This document shows positions 26,355 to 33,614 of a stretch of 49,656 bases of DNA, piece after piece. The notes under the pieces were generated by a model. That model was not told where the DNA came from. It searched no databases and saw only the letters and a list, made by a program, of their open reading frames with translations. Position numbers and translations under genes: made by a program. The DNA is taken from positions 1-49,656 of the forward strand of contig QHME01000016.1 in assembly GCA_003258735.1 (NCBI GenBank), given 5' to 3'. Source of the DNA: Candidatus Melainabacteria bacterium. GTDB taxonomy: Bacteria > Cyanobacteriota > Vampirovibrionia > Gastranaerophilales > Gastranaerophilaceae. Every line of letters starts with the position of its first letter. Positions within the stretch are counted from its first letter, which is position 1.

Positions 26355-26383
26355 TTACATTTTATTTCTCGCAATTAATCTTT

Positions 26384-26420
26384 TTGCCTAATTTCATATA
26401 TTTGGTATAAACTAAACGTA
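26384..26420 (+). promoter_or_regulatory. Near-leaderless promoter of nadK
   Basis: TTGCCT (26384-26389), 16-base spacer, extended -10 TGG-TATAAA (26403-26411), then eight bases to the ATG at 26420. No Shine-Dalgarno sequence. Confidence 0.6.
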
Positions 26421-27214
26421 TGACAAAACGTTATGCAATATGTTACAATCCTAAGATGCCAAACTCAGAAGAAGTTATGGAAAAACTGAAATCTGTTTTG
26501 GATAAGTCTTGTGCAAATTATACTGTTCTTGATACAGATAATTGTCAAAAAGGTTTTGATTTTGTATTTGTTATAGGAGGGGATGGTACAATTTTAAAAA
26601 CTGCAAGATTTTATTCTGAATTTGATACTCCAATATTTGGTATAAATTTGGGTCGTTTGGGCTTTTTGTCACAGGCTTCAATGGCAGATATTGAGGTTTC
26701 TGTTGATAAAATTTTGAAATCTGATTACAAAGTTGAAGATAGAATGATGTTGTGTGCAAATTCTTATGTTGCGTTGAACGATTTTGTTGTGAAAGGTGGA
26801 ATGTCCGGTAGAACCTCTCGATTTGCTCTTGCAATTAATGGAAAATTGGTTTGTGAATATTTGGCAGATGGTTTGATTGTTTCAACTCCAACAGGTTCTA
26901 CTGCTTATGGAATGGCAGCAGGTGGTCCTGTTTTAGCTCCTGATGTTGATGCTATTGTAATTGTTCCGATTTGTCCGCACACTTTTTCAGCACGTCCTAT
27001 TGTTGTTTCTGCTGATGATGAAATTAAAATTTTGCCTTGTCCGAATAATGAATATGTTGTGTCTGCAGATGGACAGGTCGTATTTTCTATAACGGAAGAT
27101 TTTGTGATTAGAAAGTCTTTAAATAGAGCAAAATTAGCACTTTTGAATGATAATGATTTTTACAAAGTTTTGAGAAATAAATTGCACTGGGGAATATCTC
27201 CTGCCAAGATTTAA
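26420..27214 (+). CDS. nadK: NAD kinase
   Basis: 264 residues. The nucleotide-binding motif GGDGT lies at 53-57 (FVIGGDGTILKTAR), followed by GINLGRLGFL and the second conserved region SRFALAINGKLVCEYLADGLIVSTPTGSTAY (split here only by reading), then ICPHTFSARPIV, all typical of NAD kinases. It phosphorylates NAD to NADP. The conserved NE pair reads ND (LNDFVVKGG), a mild departure. The mRNA appears to begin 1-2 bases before the ATG. Confidence 0.95.
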   Translation: MTKRYAICYNPKMPNSEEVMEKLKSVLDKSCANYTVLDTDNCQKGFDFVFVIGGDGTILKTARFYSEFDTPIFGINLGRLGFLSQASMADIEVSVDKILKSDYKVEDRMMLCANSYVALNDFVVKGGMSGRTSRFALAINGKLVCEYLADGLIVSTPTGSTAYGMAAGGPVLAPDVDAIVIVPICPHTFSARPIVVSADDEIKILPCPNNEYVVSADGQVVFSITEDFVIRKSLNRAKLALLNDNDFYKVLRNKLHWGISPAKI

Positions 27215-27257
27215 TCCGTTTCTTTATTAACTTTTGTTCATAATTTGTCCAAAATTA

Positions 27258-27297
27258 TTGTACTTTTTTTCTATTTAAAATACTATATTGTTATAAT
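27258..27297 (+). promoter_or_regulatory. Two overlapping promoters for ftsZ
   Basis: TTGTAC (27258-27263), 17-base spacer, TACTAT (27281-27286) forms one sigma70 promoter. An extended -10 TGT-TATAAT (27289-27297) forms another just downstream. Both leave a conventional leader of 50-65 bases before the ftsZ start. Confidence 0.5.
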
Positions 27298-27356
27298 TAC
27301 ATATTTAGTAGTTAAATGTTTTAGGACAAAGTTAATAGTTTTAAGAGGTAAATAAC

Positions 27357-28532
27357 GTGGAAAATATCGTTTCAGATATCTTTGCAAGAAAAGATGACCC
27401 ATCAAAAGATTCAACTTCAAGGTTAGGTGCAAACCCTACTAATATCAAGGTTATTGGTGTTGGTGGCGGTGGCGGTAACGCTGTAAACCGAATGATTCAA
27501 TCAGGCTTGTCAGGTGTTGAATTTTGGTTGATGAATACTGATTTGCAAGTTTTGTATAATGGAAAAACAAATAATAGAATCCAATTGGGTTCATCTTCAA
27601 CACAAGGTCTTGGTGCAGGTGGAGATCCTTCAGTAGGTGAAAAAGCTGCTGAAGAAGCCCAACAAGAAATCACACAAGCTCTTGAAGGTGCTGATATGGT
27701 ATTCATCACAGCCGGTATGGGCGGAGGAACAGGTACAGGTGCTGCTCCTGTTGTTGCTAAATTAGCTAAACAGCTTGGAATTTTGACAATCGCAGTTGTT
27801 ACAAAACCTTTCTCTTGGGAAGGTAAGAAAAGACAAAATCAAGCAAATGCAGGTTTAGACAAATTGAAAGAATCTGTAGATGCAGTAATTGTTGTTCCTA
27901 ACGATAAGTTACTTCAAGTTGTTGATAGACAAGTTTCATTGAATGAATCCTTCATTATTGTTGATGAAGTATTGCTAAGAGGTGTTCAAGGTATCTCTGA
28001 TATTATTACTGTTCCTGGTATCATTAACGTTGACTTTGCTGACGTTAAAACTGTAATGCAAGCTTCAGGTTCAGCATTAATGGGTATCGGTAGAGCTCAA
28101 GGTGAAGGTCGTGCGGTTAAAGCTGCTCAACAAGCTATCAATTCTCAATTGCTTGAATCTTCAATCAACGGAGCTTCTGGTGTTATCGTTAATATTACAG
28201 GTGGTCCTGATATGGGTATTCACGAAGTTAGTGATGCTGCTTCAATTATCCATGATGCAGTTCTTGATGATGCAACAGTTATTATCGGTACAGCTGTAAA
28301 CGAAGCTATTCAAGGTGAAATTCAAATTACAGTTATTGCAACAGGTTTTGAATTAAAAAATAATGCTCAACCTTCTATGTTTGGTGCATCATCTTCTAAT
28401 TCTTCAACAGATGCAAAAACTCAAATGAATGCTGCAGACTTCTTCTCAGGTGCATTCAATACTCAAACAAAGTCTGTACTTTCAAATAACAATTTCACAA
28501 ATATTGAAATTCCTGATTTCTTGAAAAAGTAG
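27357..28532 (+). CDS. ftsZ: Cell division protein FtsZ
   Basis: 391 residues. GTP-binding motifs GVGGGGGNAVNRM (~34-46) and the tubulin signature GMGGGTGTGAAPVVA (120-134) are intact; the synergy loop (NVDFADVKTVM) follows. A short linker leads to the C-terminal peptide IEIPDFLKK, which would bind membrane anchors. FtsZ polymerises into the division ring. The start is GTG at 27357, with AGAGGT 8 bases upstream. The linker is much shorter than in many relatives. ftsE and ftsX lie 16 kb away on the other strand. Confidence 0.97.
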   Translation: MENIVSDIFARKDDPSKDSTSRLGANPTNIKVIGVGGGGGNAVNRMIQSGLSGVEFWLMNTDLQVLYNGKTNNRIQLGSSSTQGLGAGGDPSVGEKAAEEAQQEITQALEGADMVFITAGMGGGTGTGAAPVVAKLAKQLGILTIAVVTKPFSWEGKKRQNQANAGLDKLKESVDAVIVVPNDKLLQVVDRQVSLNESFIIVDEVLLRGVQGISDIITVPGIINVDFADVKTVMQASGSALMGIGRAQGEGRAVKAAQQAINSQLLESSINGASGVIVNITGGPDMGIHEVSDAASIIHDAVLDDATVIIGTAVNEAIQGEIQITVIATGFELKNNAQPSMFGASSSNSSTDAKTQMNAADFFSGAFNTQTKSVLSNNNFTNIEIPDFLKK

Positions 28533-28557
28533 ATATTTGGGTAAATACAAAGAATTG

Positions 28558-28586
28558 AAGGGACAATCATTGATTGTCCCTTTTTT
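28558..28586 (+). terminator. Intrinsic terminator of ftsZ
   Basis: AAGGGACAATCA / TGATTGTCCCTT stem with a minimal loop and a T-run, 25 bases after the ftsZ stop. It also faces the convergent gene ending at 28596. Confidence 0.88.
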
Positions 28587-28595
28587 CGCATATTA

Positions 28596-29390
28596 TTATT
28601 CACTTAGAATAGAAAGGTTCATTATTTCGATGTCGTCGTAGTCTATATGGTCACTTGGCATGAGATTTTGACCTGTTTTTATTGTAATTTGGTTTTTAGA
28701 GTTTGCATTGATTAATGAATTGGGAATTTTAATTCTTTGTCCGTCTCCATTTACTTGGAGTTGTCCTATCATTTTGCCGTTGAAATAAATCTCAGCAGGA
28801 CTTGAATAGGCTGTTCTTATTCTGTTTTGCCCCATAGTCTTGGCTAGTTTTGTGTCAAGTCCGACAATTGAACCAATAACAAGGTAATTTGTGCTATGTT
28901 TAGCATTTTCTGTCATGATAAAATCTTTTGAGTAGTATGGACCAATGGATTTTAATTTGAAGTCAGATGCATTAGCAGAATCTTTTGAAAAACTGTCGTC
29001 TCCGAGATGAAGGATTTCTGAATCAAGAGAAATATCCATCGCCTCGCTTTTTGCGATTTCTATTTTCATTGGATTATTAAGACTTTCATTATTATTAATT
29101 GTTAAAGAAAAGGGTCTATAGCCTTCTTTTTCGATATTCATGATTGTTGGCTGGGTTATTTGGACTTTTTTAATTTCAAAGTTTCCGTTTGCATCGGTGT
29201 AGGTTCTAAAGTTTTTTTGTGGTATTGTAATCCTTGCAAATTCGACTCCTGCTCCTGTTTGACTGTCTATAACCTGATTGCTTTCTTGTTCGCCTACTTT
29301 TGTTACTCCACCTGTGAAAAGTGTTGCAAATGCTGGTGTTGCGGTAGATAAAATTGTAATAAATCCTAAAATGTAAATAAAATGTTTCAT
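28596..29390 (-). CDS. Secreted protein with carboxypeptidase-regulatory-like domain
   Basis: 264 residues. Signal peptide at 1-22 (cleavage after AFA, before TLFTGG). Residues ~40-105 (DSQTGAGVEFARITIPQ, TYTDANGNFEIKKV, KEGYRPFSLTI) match the CarboxypepD_reg-like beta-sandwich that decorates many surface and periplasmic proteins. The rest is beta-rich with no clear family (SSPAEIYFNGKMIGQLQVNG). Probably periplasmic or surface associated; no enzymatic motif is seen. There is no good ribosome-binding site; TAAAAT four bases before the ATG could reflect another near-leaderless start, but that is weak. Confidence 0.7.
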   Translation of the reverse strand: MKHFIYILGFITILSTATPAFATLFTGGVTKVGEQESNQVIDSQTGAGVEFARITIPQKNFRTYTDANGNFEIKKVQITQPTIMNIEKEGYRPFSLTINNNESLNNPMKIEIAKSEAMDISLDSEILHLGDDSFSKDSANASDFKLKSIGPYYSKDFIMTENAKHSTNYLVIGSIVGLDTKLAKTMGQNRIRTAYSSPAEIYFNGKMIGQLQVNGDGQRIKIPNSLINANSKNQITIKTGQNLMPSDHIDYDDIEIMNLSILSE

Positions 29391-29439
29391 ACAAATTTTA
29401 TCCGATATTTTATGATATTTTATATTCGCTGACAGATTA

Positions 29440-29456
29440 GATAAATTAGTATAATA
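29440..29456 (+). promoter_or_regulatory. Possible tRNA-Leu promoter
   Basis: TATAAT at about 29451-29456, with a CTGACA -35-like element 15 bases upstream (about 29430). The spacer is short; using the overlapping TAATAT gives 17. A leader of roughly 60 bases would precede the tRNA. Confidence 0.4.
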
Positions 29457-29521
29457 TTATTGAAAAAAGTTCTTGAAATATATTTTTTTTTTGTTATCAT
29501 TAATTTGTGAAAACTGAATAA

Positions 29522-29610
29522 GCCGATGTGATGGAATTGGTAGACGTGCTAGACTCAAAATCTTGTGAGGTTCAACCCTCGTGCCGGTTCGACCCCGGCC
29601 ATCGGCACCA
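29522..29610 (+). tRNA. tRNA-Leu (anticodon CAA)
   Basis: Acceptor stem GCCGATG / CATCGGC, discriminator A and encoded CCA (29608-29610). D-arm ATGGAATTGGTAGACGT, anticodon loop CTCAAAA giving CAA (reads UUG), a long variable arm (GAGG-TTCAAC-CCTC) of class II type, and T-arm GCCGGTTCGACCCCGGC. The anticodon stem CTAGA / TCTTG has a U-U mismatch at the 28-42 position. It is the only tRNA in the window. Confidence 0.96.
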
Positions 29611-29611
29611 T

Positions 29612-29639
29612 AAAAAAGACCTTATTCAAGGTCTTTTTT
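29612..29639 (+). terminator. Terminator after tRNA-Leu
   Basis: AAAAAAGACCTT - ATTC - AAGGTCTTTTTT, a 12-bp perfect stem immediately after the CCA end. Confidence 0.9.
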
Positions 29640-29683
29640 ATTTAAGGTTGATAATTTTTATTTCTTTATTTCATCTTTAAAAA

Positions 29684-29697
29684 CTACTGTACAGTAG
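29684..29697. repeat. Perfect 14-base palindrome CTACTGTACAGTAG
   Basis: It lies between two terminators, downstream of both flanking genes, so it is not in an obvious promoter. It looks like a dimeric protein-binding site but has no known assignment. Confidence 0.3.
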
Positions 29698-29702
29698 ATA
29701 CT

Positions 29703-29735
29703 AAAGCACCCTAGGTCATTGACTTAGGGTGCTTT
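29703..29735 (-). terminator. Terminator of the minus-strand lipoprotein gene
   Basis: A 16-bp stem, AAAGCACCCTAGGTCA with TGACTTAGGGTGCTTT (one wobble), 25 bases beyond the stop of the lipoprotein gene at 29760. It can act on either strand. Confidence 0.8.
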
Positions 29736-29759
29736 TTATTAAATGTTTTTCAAAAATAA

Positions 29760-30335
29760 TTATGGTCTTCTTGGTTTAATCTTTTTTGCTACTTCTACAA
29801 ATGCTTTGACATTAATTTCTTTTTCAAAAAAATGACCGTAAACTAGACTATCTAGTTTAAATTGTTTTAATTTTAGCATGTTTTTATAGTCATTCTCGGT
29901 ACTAACTTCAATTATTCCATGTTTAAGCTCTTTTAAGCTTTTTAATTCTTTTTCAAAGTTTTGATAATCTTTTAGTGTTATTCCTTCTTGTAGTAATTTG
30001 GCATCAAGTTCTTTTAAAGCTGTTTTATCTCTATCAGATTCTAGTTTTGTACTTGCAGCGATTTTGTTAAATTCTGCAACTTTGGCAGAATCTTTTGCGG
30101 CTTGTGTTGATTCAAAAAGTCTTGTGTATGCAACTGAATCCAATGAATGTTGAGCATCGGCAATGCCGCCAATACCTTCTCGCCATCCGTTTTTTATTGC
30201 GATATATTCTTTAGCCGGTCTGTTTGCCATATAATTATTCAATGTTGTTCTTGGCTGTTGAGGTTGCTCGCAACCGGTCAATGCGCTTGCTGAAATCATT
30301 ACACTTGGAATGATTTTACTAAGATAATTACTCAT
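29760..30335 (-). CDS. Small predicted lipoprotein, helical, function unknown
   Basis: 191 residues. MSNYLSKIIPSVMISASALTGC is a lipoprotein signal with lipobox LTGC and C22 as the modified residue, followed by a Gln/Pro-rich spacer (EQPQQPR). The remainder is charged and mostly helical (AKDSAKVAEFNKIAAST, LKDYQNFEKELKSLKELK), likely a short coiled coil in the periplasm. AGGGGGG precedes the ATG by 6 bases. I do not recognise the family. Confidence 0.65.
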   Translation of the reverse strand: MSNYLSKIIPSVMISASALTGCEQPQQPRTTLNNYMANRPAKEYIAIKNGWREGIGGIADAQHSLDSVAYTRLFESTQAAKDSAKVAEFNKIAASTKLESDRDKTALKELDAKLLQEGITLKDYQNFEKELKSLKELKHGIIEVSTENDYKNMLKLKQFKLDSLVYGHFFEKEINVKAFVEVAKKIKPRRP

Positions 30336-30475
30336 ATTTTTCCCCCCTAAATCTATTCAAAGAGTATCAAGTAAGTACAATTTAAAGAGGTAAACATTTT
30401 TAATGCAATATTATCCATGCGTTTATATCCTCTAATCTTTTACATTTATTTTAAATCAAAACAAAAACTTTTTTG

Positions 30476-31135
30476 CTACTTAGATTGAGGAGTTGTAACT
30501 TTAGTTAATTTATCAACTGCTAAATTTGCTTTTTGTTCTTTTTTTGCTTCTACTTGCGGTTGTTGGGTGTTTTCAGTTTTTGCAACATTTTTGCTGCCTT
30601 TTTTATCTTTCTTGAAAATTAAATCCATTACAGGGTGTAAAATGATTTGAGATAAAATTGGTGCACATAATGCCAAAATAAATACCGTAGAAATAATTGA
30701 GCTAAATTCATGAACGCCTTTACCTAATTTGTAACGTTTATCTGTATGAACTAAATCCATTAATTGTTCATGGAGAGCTTTTTTATTCTCTTTTGTTTTA
30801 GCTTCATCAATTTGTTTTTGGAAAGTATCAAATAAATCCAACTTTTCGATATCTTCCTTTGCTTTAAAGAAGTGATTTTTGACAAATCCGTAAACTGGTT
30901 TTTTGACTTTGTTAATAAATCCAAGATACAAACCTAAACAAAATGATTGATATAATAATTCTTTTGTTGCTGCATATTTTTTAGAATTGCCGTTGGCATT
31001 TTTATCATAATAGATAAATGTAGGTCTTCCAATAGCTTTTAATGTTGTTTCTACTGCAATTGCGTTGATTGTATTTTGTGCAAATTCCGCAGCTTTTGGA
31101 TTTGTTAATATGCTTTTTACTGGTGAAACTTTCAT
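30476..31135 (-). CDS. Membrane protein of the RP-DK-KYAA-ELL type, copy A
   Basis: 219 residues. The core GRPTFIYYDKNANGNSKKYAATKELL (split as GRPTFIYYDK and KKYAATKELL) matches the adjacent upstream gene, as does a later hydrophobic stretch ending in HPVMDLIFKK. One or two membrane segments (~80-96 and ~150-172) and a Lys/Gln-rich C-terminal tail (KKEQKANLAVDK). I cannot name a function; similar cores seem typical of this bacterial lineage, from memory only. GAGGG lies 8 bases before the ATG, which is 3 bases after the stop of copy B. Confidence 0.65.
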   Translation of the reverse strand: MKVSPVKSILTNPKAAEFAQNTINAIAVETTLKAIGRPTFIYYDKNANGNSKKYAATKELLYQSFCLGLYLGFINKVKKPVYGFVKNHFFKAKEDIEKLDLFDTFQKQIDEAKTKENKKALHEQLMDLVHTDKRYKLGKGVHEFSSIISTVFILALCAPILSQIILHPVMDLIFKKDKKGSKNVAKTENTQQPQVEAKKEQKANLAVDKLTKVTTPQSK

Positions 31136-31138
31136 AAT

Positions 31139-31675
31139 CTAAACCCTCATTCCTATATTGTGATATAGGTTGCTTGTACCTACCGGTGTGTAGTAGTTCA
31201 TTTTATGCGTCCCTGATGGCTTTTTAACAGTTGTTCCGCCTGTACTTTCCAGTTGCGGTTTTAGTGTTGCAGGTTTGTCAGAACTTGCATTTGGGTCATA
31301 GTCAGGCATAAGTTTCTTCATTATTGGGGGCATGCCCATATTACAGAATTTAGGAACAAAGTAACCTGCAGCTGCACATATTCCTAAAAATGAAAGAACA
31401 GCATTTGCATGTTTAAATTCTACTGTTCCTTTTTTCGCAACAAGACCTGTAAGGCTTTCTGCAATTAACCCCATGCTAAGGGTTGTAGGAACTCCGATAA
31501 ACTCGGTTAAAAGTTCTCTTAATGCTGCATATTTTCTTGCGTCCGGTGATTCCTTTTTGTCTGTAATACTTAGAATAGGTCTTACTGTTCCTTTACCGCA
31601 GGCAATAGCCATTACGGTGTAAATTGGCTTATTGTTTTCGCCAAGCTTTTCACATATTTTGTGGATAAATGACAT
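31139..31675 (-). CDS. Membrane protein of the RP-DK-KYAA-ELL type, copy B
   Basis: 178 residues. VRPILSITDKKESPDARKYAALRELL aligns with copy A (RP, five residues, DK, 6-8 residues, KYAA, two residues, ELL); the second hydrophobic region ends in MPPIMKKLMP, parallel to the HPVMDLIFKK of copy A. Two membrane segments are likely (~60-75, ~92-110). A Thr/Ser/Lys-rich tail ends the protein. Function unknown. It has no clear ribosome-binding site. The pair forms a two-gene operon; bases 31676-31847 upstream show no other gene. Confidence 0.65.
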   Translation of the reverse strand: MSFIHKICEKLGENNKPIYTVMAIACGKGTVRPILSITDKKESPDARKYAALRELLTEFIGVPTTLSMGLIAESLTGLVAKKGTVEFKHANAVLSFLGICAAAGYFVPKFCNMGMPPIMKKLMPDYDPNASSDKPATLKPQLESTGGTTVKKPSGTHKMNYYTPVGTSNLYHNIGMRV

Positions 31676-31847
31676 TTTTCATACGCTATCTTTTATTTAT
31701 TGTATTATTTACACTTATATTCTAGAACTGGAAAATCAAAGTGCAATAGTAAATTGTCAAATATTAAGAAATATTAAGTAGAAATTTTTAATAAAGGCTA
31801 AGAGTTTTGTCGGATTAAATGTTTTCTTTATTTTTTATCATATAAAT

Positions 31848-32030
31848 ATGAAAAAACGTTATTTAATAATTTTTATTTCAATAATATTACTCATCGCTTA
31901 TTGTGATTTGATGGACAGTTTAAGACATTTTGATAATATTTTATCAGAGATGGTAAAACTTAATTCTGCAATAAAAACGGATTTTAATTCATCGTTGAGA
32001 TTTTCTCAAATTTTAAAAATCGAAAATTAA
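31848..32030 (+). CDS. Possible small membrane peptide
   Basis: 60 residues: KKR then a single hydrophobic helix (YLIIFISIILLIAYC) and a short polar tail. It has no Shine-Dalgarno sequence, but TATCAT lies exactly six bases before the ATG, similar to the leaderless promoters elsewhere in the window. Its last 18 bases overlap the end of the convergent gene. Plausible but unproven. Confidence 0.4.
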   Translation: MKKRYLIIFISIILLIAYCDLMDSLRHFDNILSEMVKLNSAIKTDFNSSLRFSQILKIEN

Positions 32031-32852
32031 ATCATCTGCAGAATCGTTGGTATTTGCGCTGCCTTCTTCAATTTCTTTTATCATTTGAGGTTTAATCAGG
32101 TGGTCAAGAGCCCCTGGTACAAACTTTGGAGAGGTCGTTTCTTCGTTATTTTGTTTTTTTACATTAAAAGTTCTTACATCTTTTGGAAAAAATCTCAAAT
32201 GTACATTTTGAGCTATGTTTTGAGCTACGTTATTTCTGTAGTATTGTTTTATTTTTTCAAGATGAGAGGCTGCTTGAGCTTGATTTAAAGCCAAAAAATA
32301 ACCGTTGGAGTCGGAAACAGTTTTGTTATATTTGCTACTCCACATTACAACACCATTGACAGTGTCTGTTAAAACTGCTGTAGTTGTTAAATTAAAGGGG
32401 TAGGTTATTTTAAATGCGCTTGAAATTTCTAACACTTCCCATAATCCGCGTCTTGTTGCGGAACGGTCAGTAATTGCATAACTTGATATAATAATAATAG
32501 ATTTTACTCCGAATTTTTGAGAAAGAGCTTTCAGTGTTTCAAAATCTATTTTTTCAGTTTGTTCAAAATCAGTTAGTAGTTTTTGAGTTTCATCTTTTAA
32601 TTGAGGGTCATTTGAAAGTTTATCTCTAACTGTTGATAAATCTACGACATTGATTGTCCTGTAGTTTTCAAGATTTTGAGAAACATAGTTTGCAGCAATT
32701 TCAGAAGGTTCAGGAAAACAAAAATAATTGTCACAAATATTAAAAATATCTGTTGGTAGAACCATAACATCAAATTGTACCGCATTAGCTACTCCTGTTG
32801 CTGTTAGCAGTATACTAATTGTAAACAAAATCTTAAAAACAATCTTTTTCAT
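32013..32852 (-). CDS. Secreted protein, possibly CsgG/TolB-N-like fold, function unknown
   Basis: 279 residues from ATG 32852. Signal peptide KKIVFKILFTISILLTATGVANA (~1-24) precedes VQFDVMVLPTDIF. The pattern of an initial VMVLP strand, EIAANYVSQNLENYRTINVVDLSTVRDKL and KFGVKSIIIISSYAI resembles periplasmic proteins of the CsgG/TolB N-terminal type that handle envelope assembly, but this is only a structural resemblance. The C-terminus is acidic. The promoter puts the transcription start on the A of this ATG; an upstream TTG at 32858 would lie before the +1. Confidence 0.65.
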   Translation of the reverse strand: MKKIVFKILFTISILLTATGVANAVQFDVMVLPTDIFNICDNYFCFPEPSEIAANYVSQNLENYRTINVVDLSTVRDKLSNDPQLKDETQKLLTDFEQTEKIDFETLKALSQKFGVKSIIIISSYAITDRSATRRGLWEVLEISSAFKITYPFNLTTTAVLTDTVNGVVMWSSKYNKTVSDSNGYFLALNQAQAASHLEKIKQYYRNNVAQNIAQNVHLRFFPKDVRTFNVKKQNNEETTSPKFVPGALDHLIKPQMIKEIEEGSANTNDSADDLIFDF

Positions 32853-32898
32853 ATTCAAATTATAGCATAATTCTGCTCAATGTGATATAATATACTTA
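32852..32898. promoter_or_regulatory. Overlapping divergent leaderless promoters
   Basis: Minus strand: extended -10 TGC-TATAAT (32867-32859), six bases, ATG at 32852. Plus strand: extended -10 TGA-TATAAT (32883-32891), six bases, ATG at 32898. The start codons are only 45 bases apart, and each -10 occupies the place where the other promoter's -35 would be, so polymerase cannot bind both at once. Confidence 0.7.
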
Positions 32899-33614
32899 TG
32901 GATAGAGACTTGGTTAAAATATTAGGGTATGGAGTTGACAGTTTTACTTTCGATGAGGCTGTAGAATATGCATATTCTCATCATGGACAAATTGTTACAA
33001 TCAACCCTGAAATGATTTCAGAGGCTAGAAAAAATAAAGATTTTTCTGAAATAGTTGAACATGCTGATCTTGTTGTCCCTGATGGTATTGGGGTTGAAAT
33101 AGGTTTAAAGATTTTAGGACATAAGGTTAGACGTATCCCTGGTATTGAACTTGGGCGAGCTTTGATTGTAAAATTTTCTGATGAAAATAAAACGGTAGCT
33201 TTTGTCGGAGCTAAGCCTGAAGTTGTTGAATCTGCTGTAAAAATGCTCAGAACTGATATTCAAAATTTGAATGTCGTATATTTTCATGATGGGTATTTTA
33301 AAGATGCCAATATTATCATGGATAGCTTATATCAGGCAAAACCTGATTTGGTTTTGGTTGCGTTAGGTTCTCCAAAACAAGAATTTTTTATTGCTGAAAT
33401 GAAAACACGACTTCCAAATTCTACATTTATAGGACTTGGTGGTAGTTTTGATGTTTGGGCCGGTCATGTAGAGCGAGCTCCTGAAATATATCAAAATTTA
33501 GGTTTAGAGTGGTTATATAGAACGATTAAGGAGCCGAAACGTTTTAAACGTATATTTCCGACTTTGCCATTGTTCATATTAAGTGTATTAAAAGAAAGGC
33601 TGTTTAGAAGATAA
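32898..33614 (+). CDS. WecG/TagA/CpsF-family glycosyltransferase
   Basis: 238 residues, full length for the family. Hallmarks are TINPEMI near the N-terminus, VPDGIGVEIG, VALGSPKQEFFI, GLGGSFDVWAG and VERAPEIYQNLGLEWLYR followed by PKRFKR. Relatives add ManNAc(A) residues to lipid-linked precursors of wall teichoic acid or enterobacterial antigen; the sugar here is not determined. It is leaderless and is joined to the transketolase N-subunit by TAAATG. It may work with the flippase at 3709-5166, though that is only guesswork. Confidence 0.93.
   Translation: MDRDLVKILGYGVDSFTFDEAVEYAYSHHGQIVTINPEMISEARKNKDFSEIVEHADLVVPDGIGVEIGLKILGHKVRRIPGIELGRALIVKFSDENKTVAFVGAKPEVVESAVKMLRTDIQNLNVVYFHDGYFKDANIIMDSLYQAKPDLVLVALGSPKQEFFIAEMKTRLPNSTFIGLGGSFDVWAGHVERAPEIYQNLGLEWLYRTIKEPKRFKRIFPTLPLFILSVLKERLFRR

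Noticed and set aside
29684..29697. CTACTGTACAGTAG palindrome as a LexA box
   Set aside because: It contains CTGTACAG, lacks the spacer of the E. coli type and does not match the cyanobacterial type; it lies downstream of both neighbouring genes, not in a promoter.
29640..29740. A small RNA gene between the tRNA terminator and the second terminator
   Set aside because: TTGATA followed 17 bases later by TCATCT is too poor a promoter; the second hairpin is better explained as the terminator of the minus-strand lipoprotein gene.
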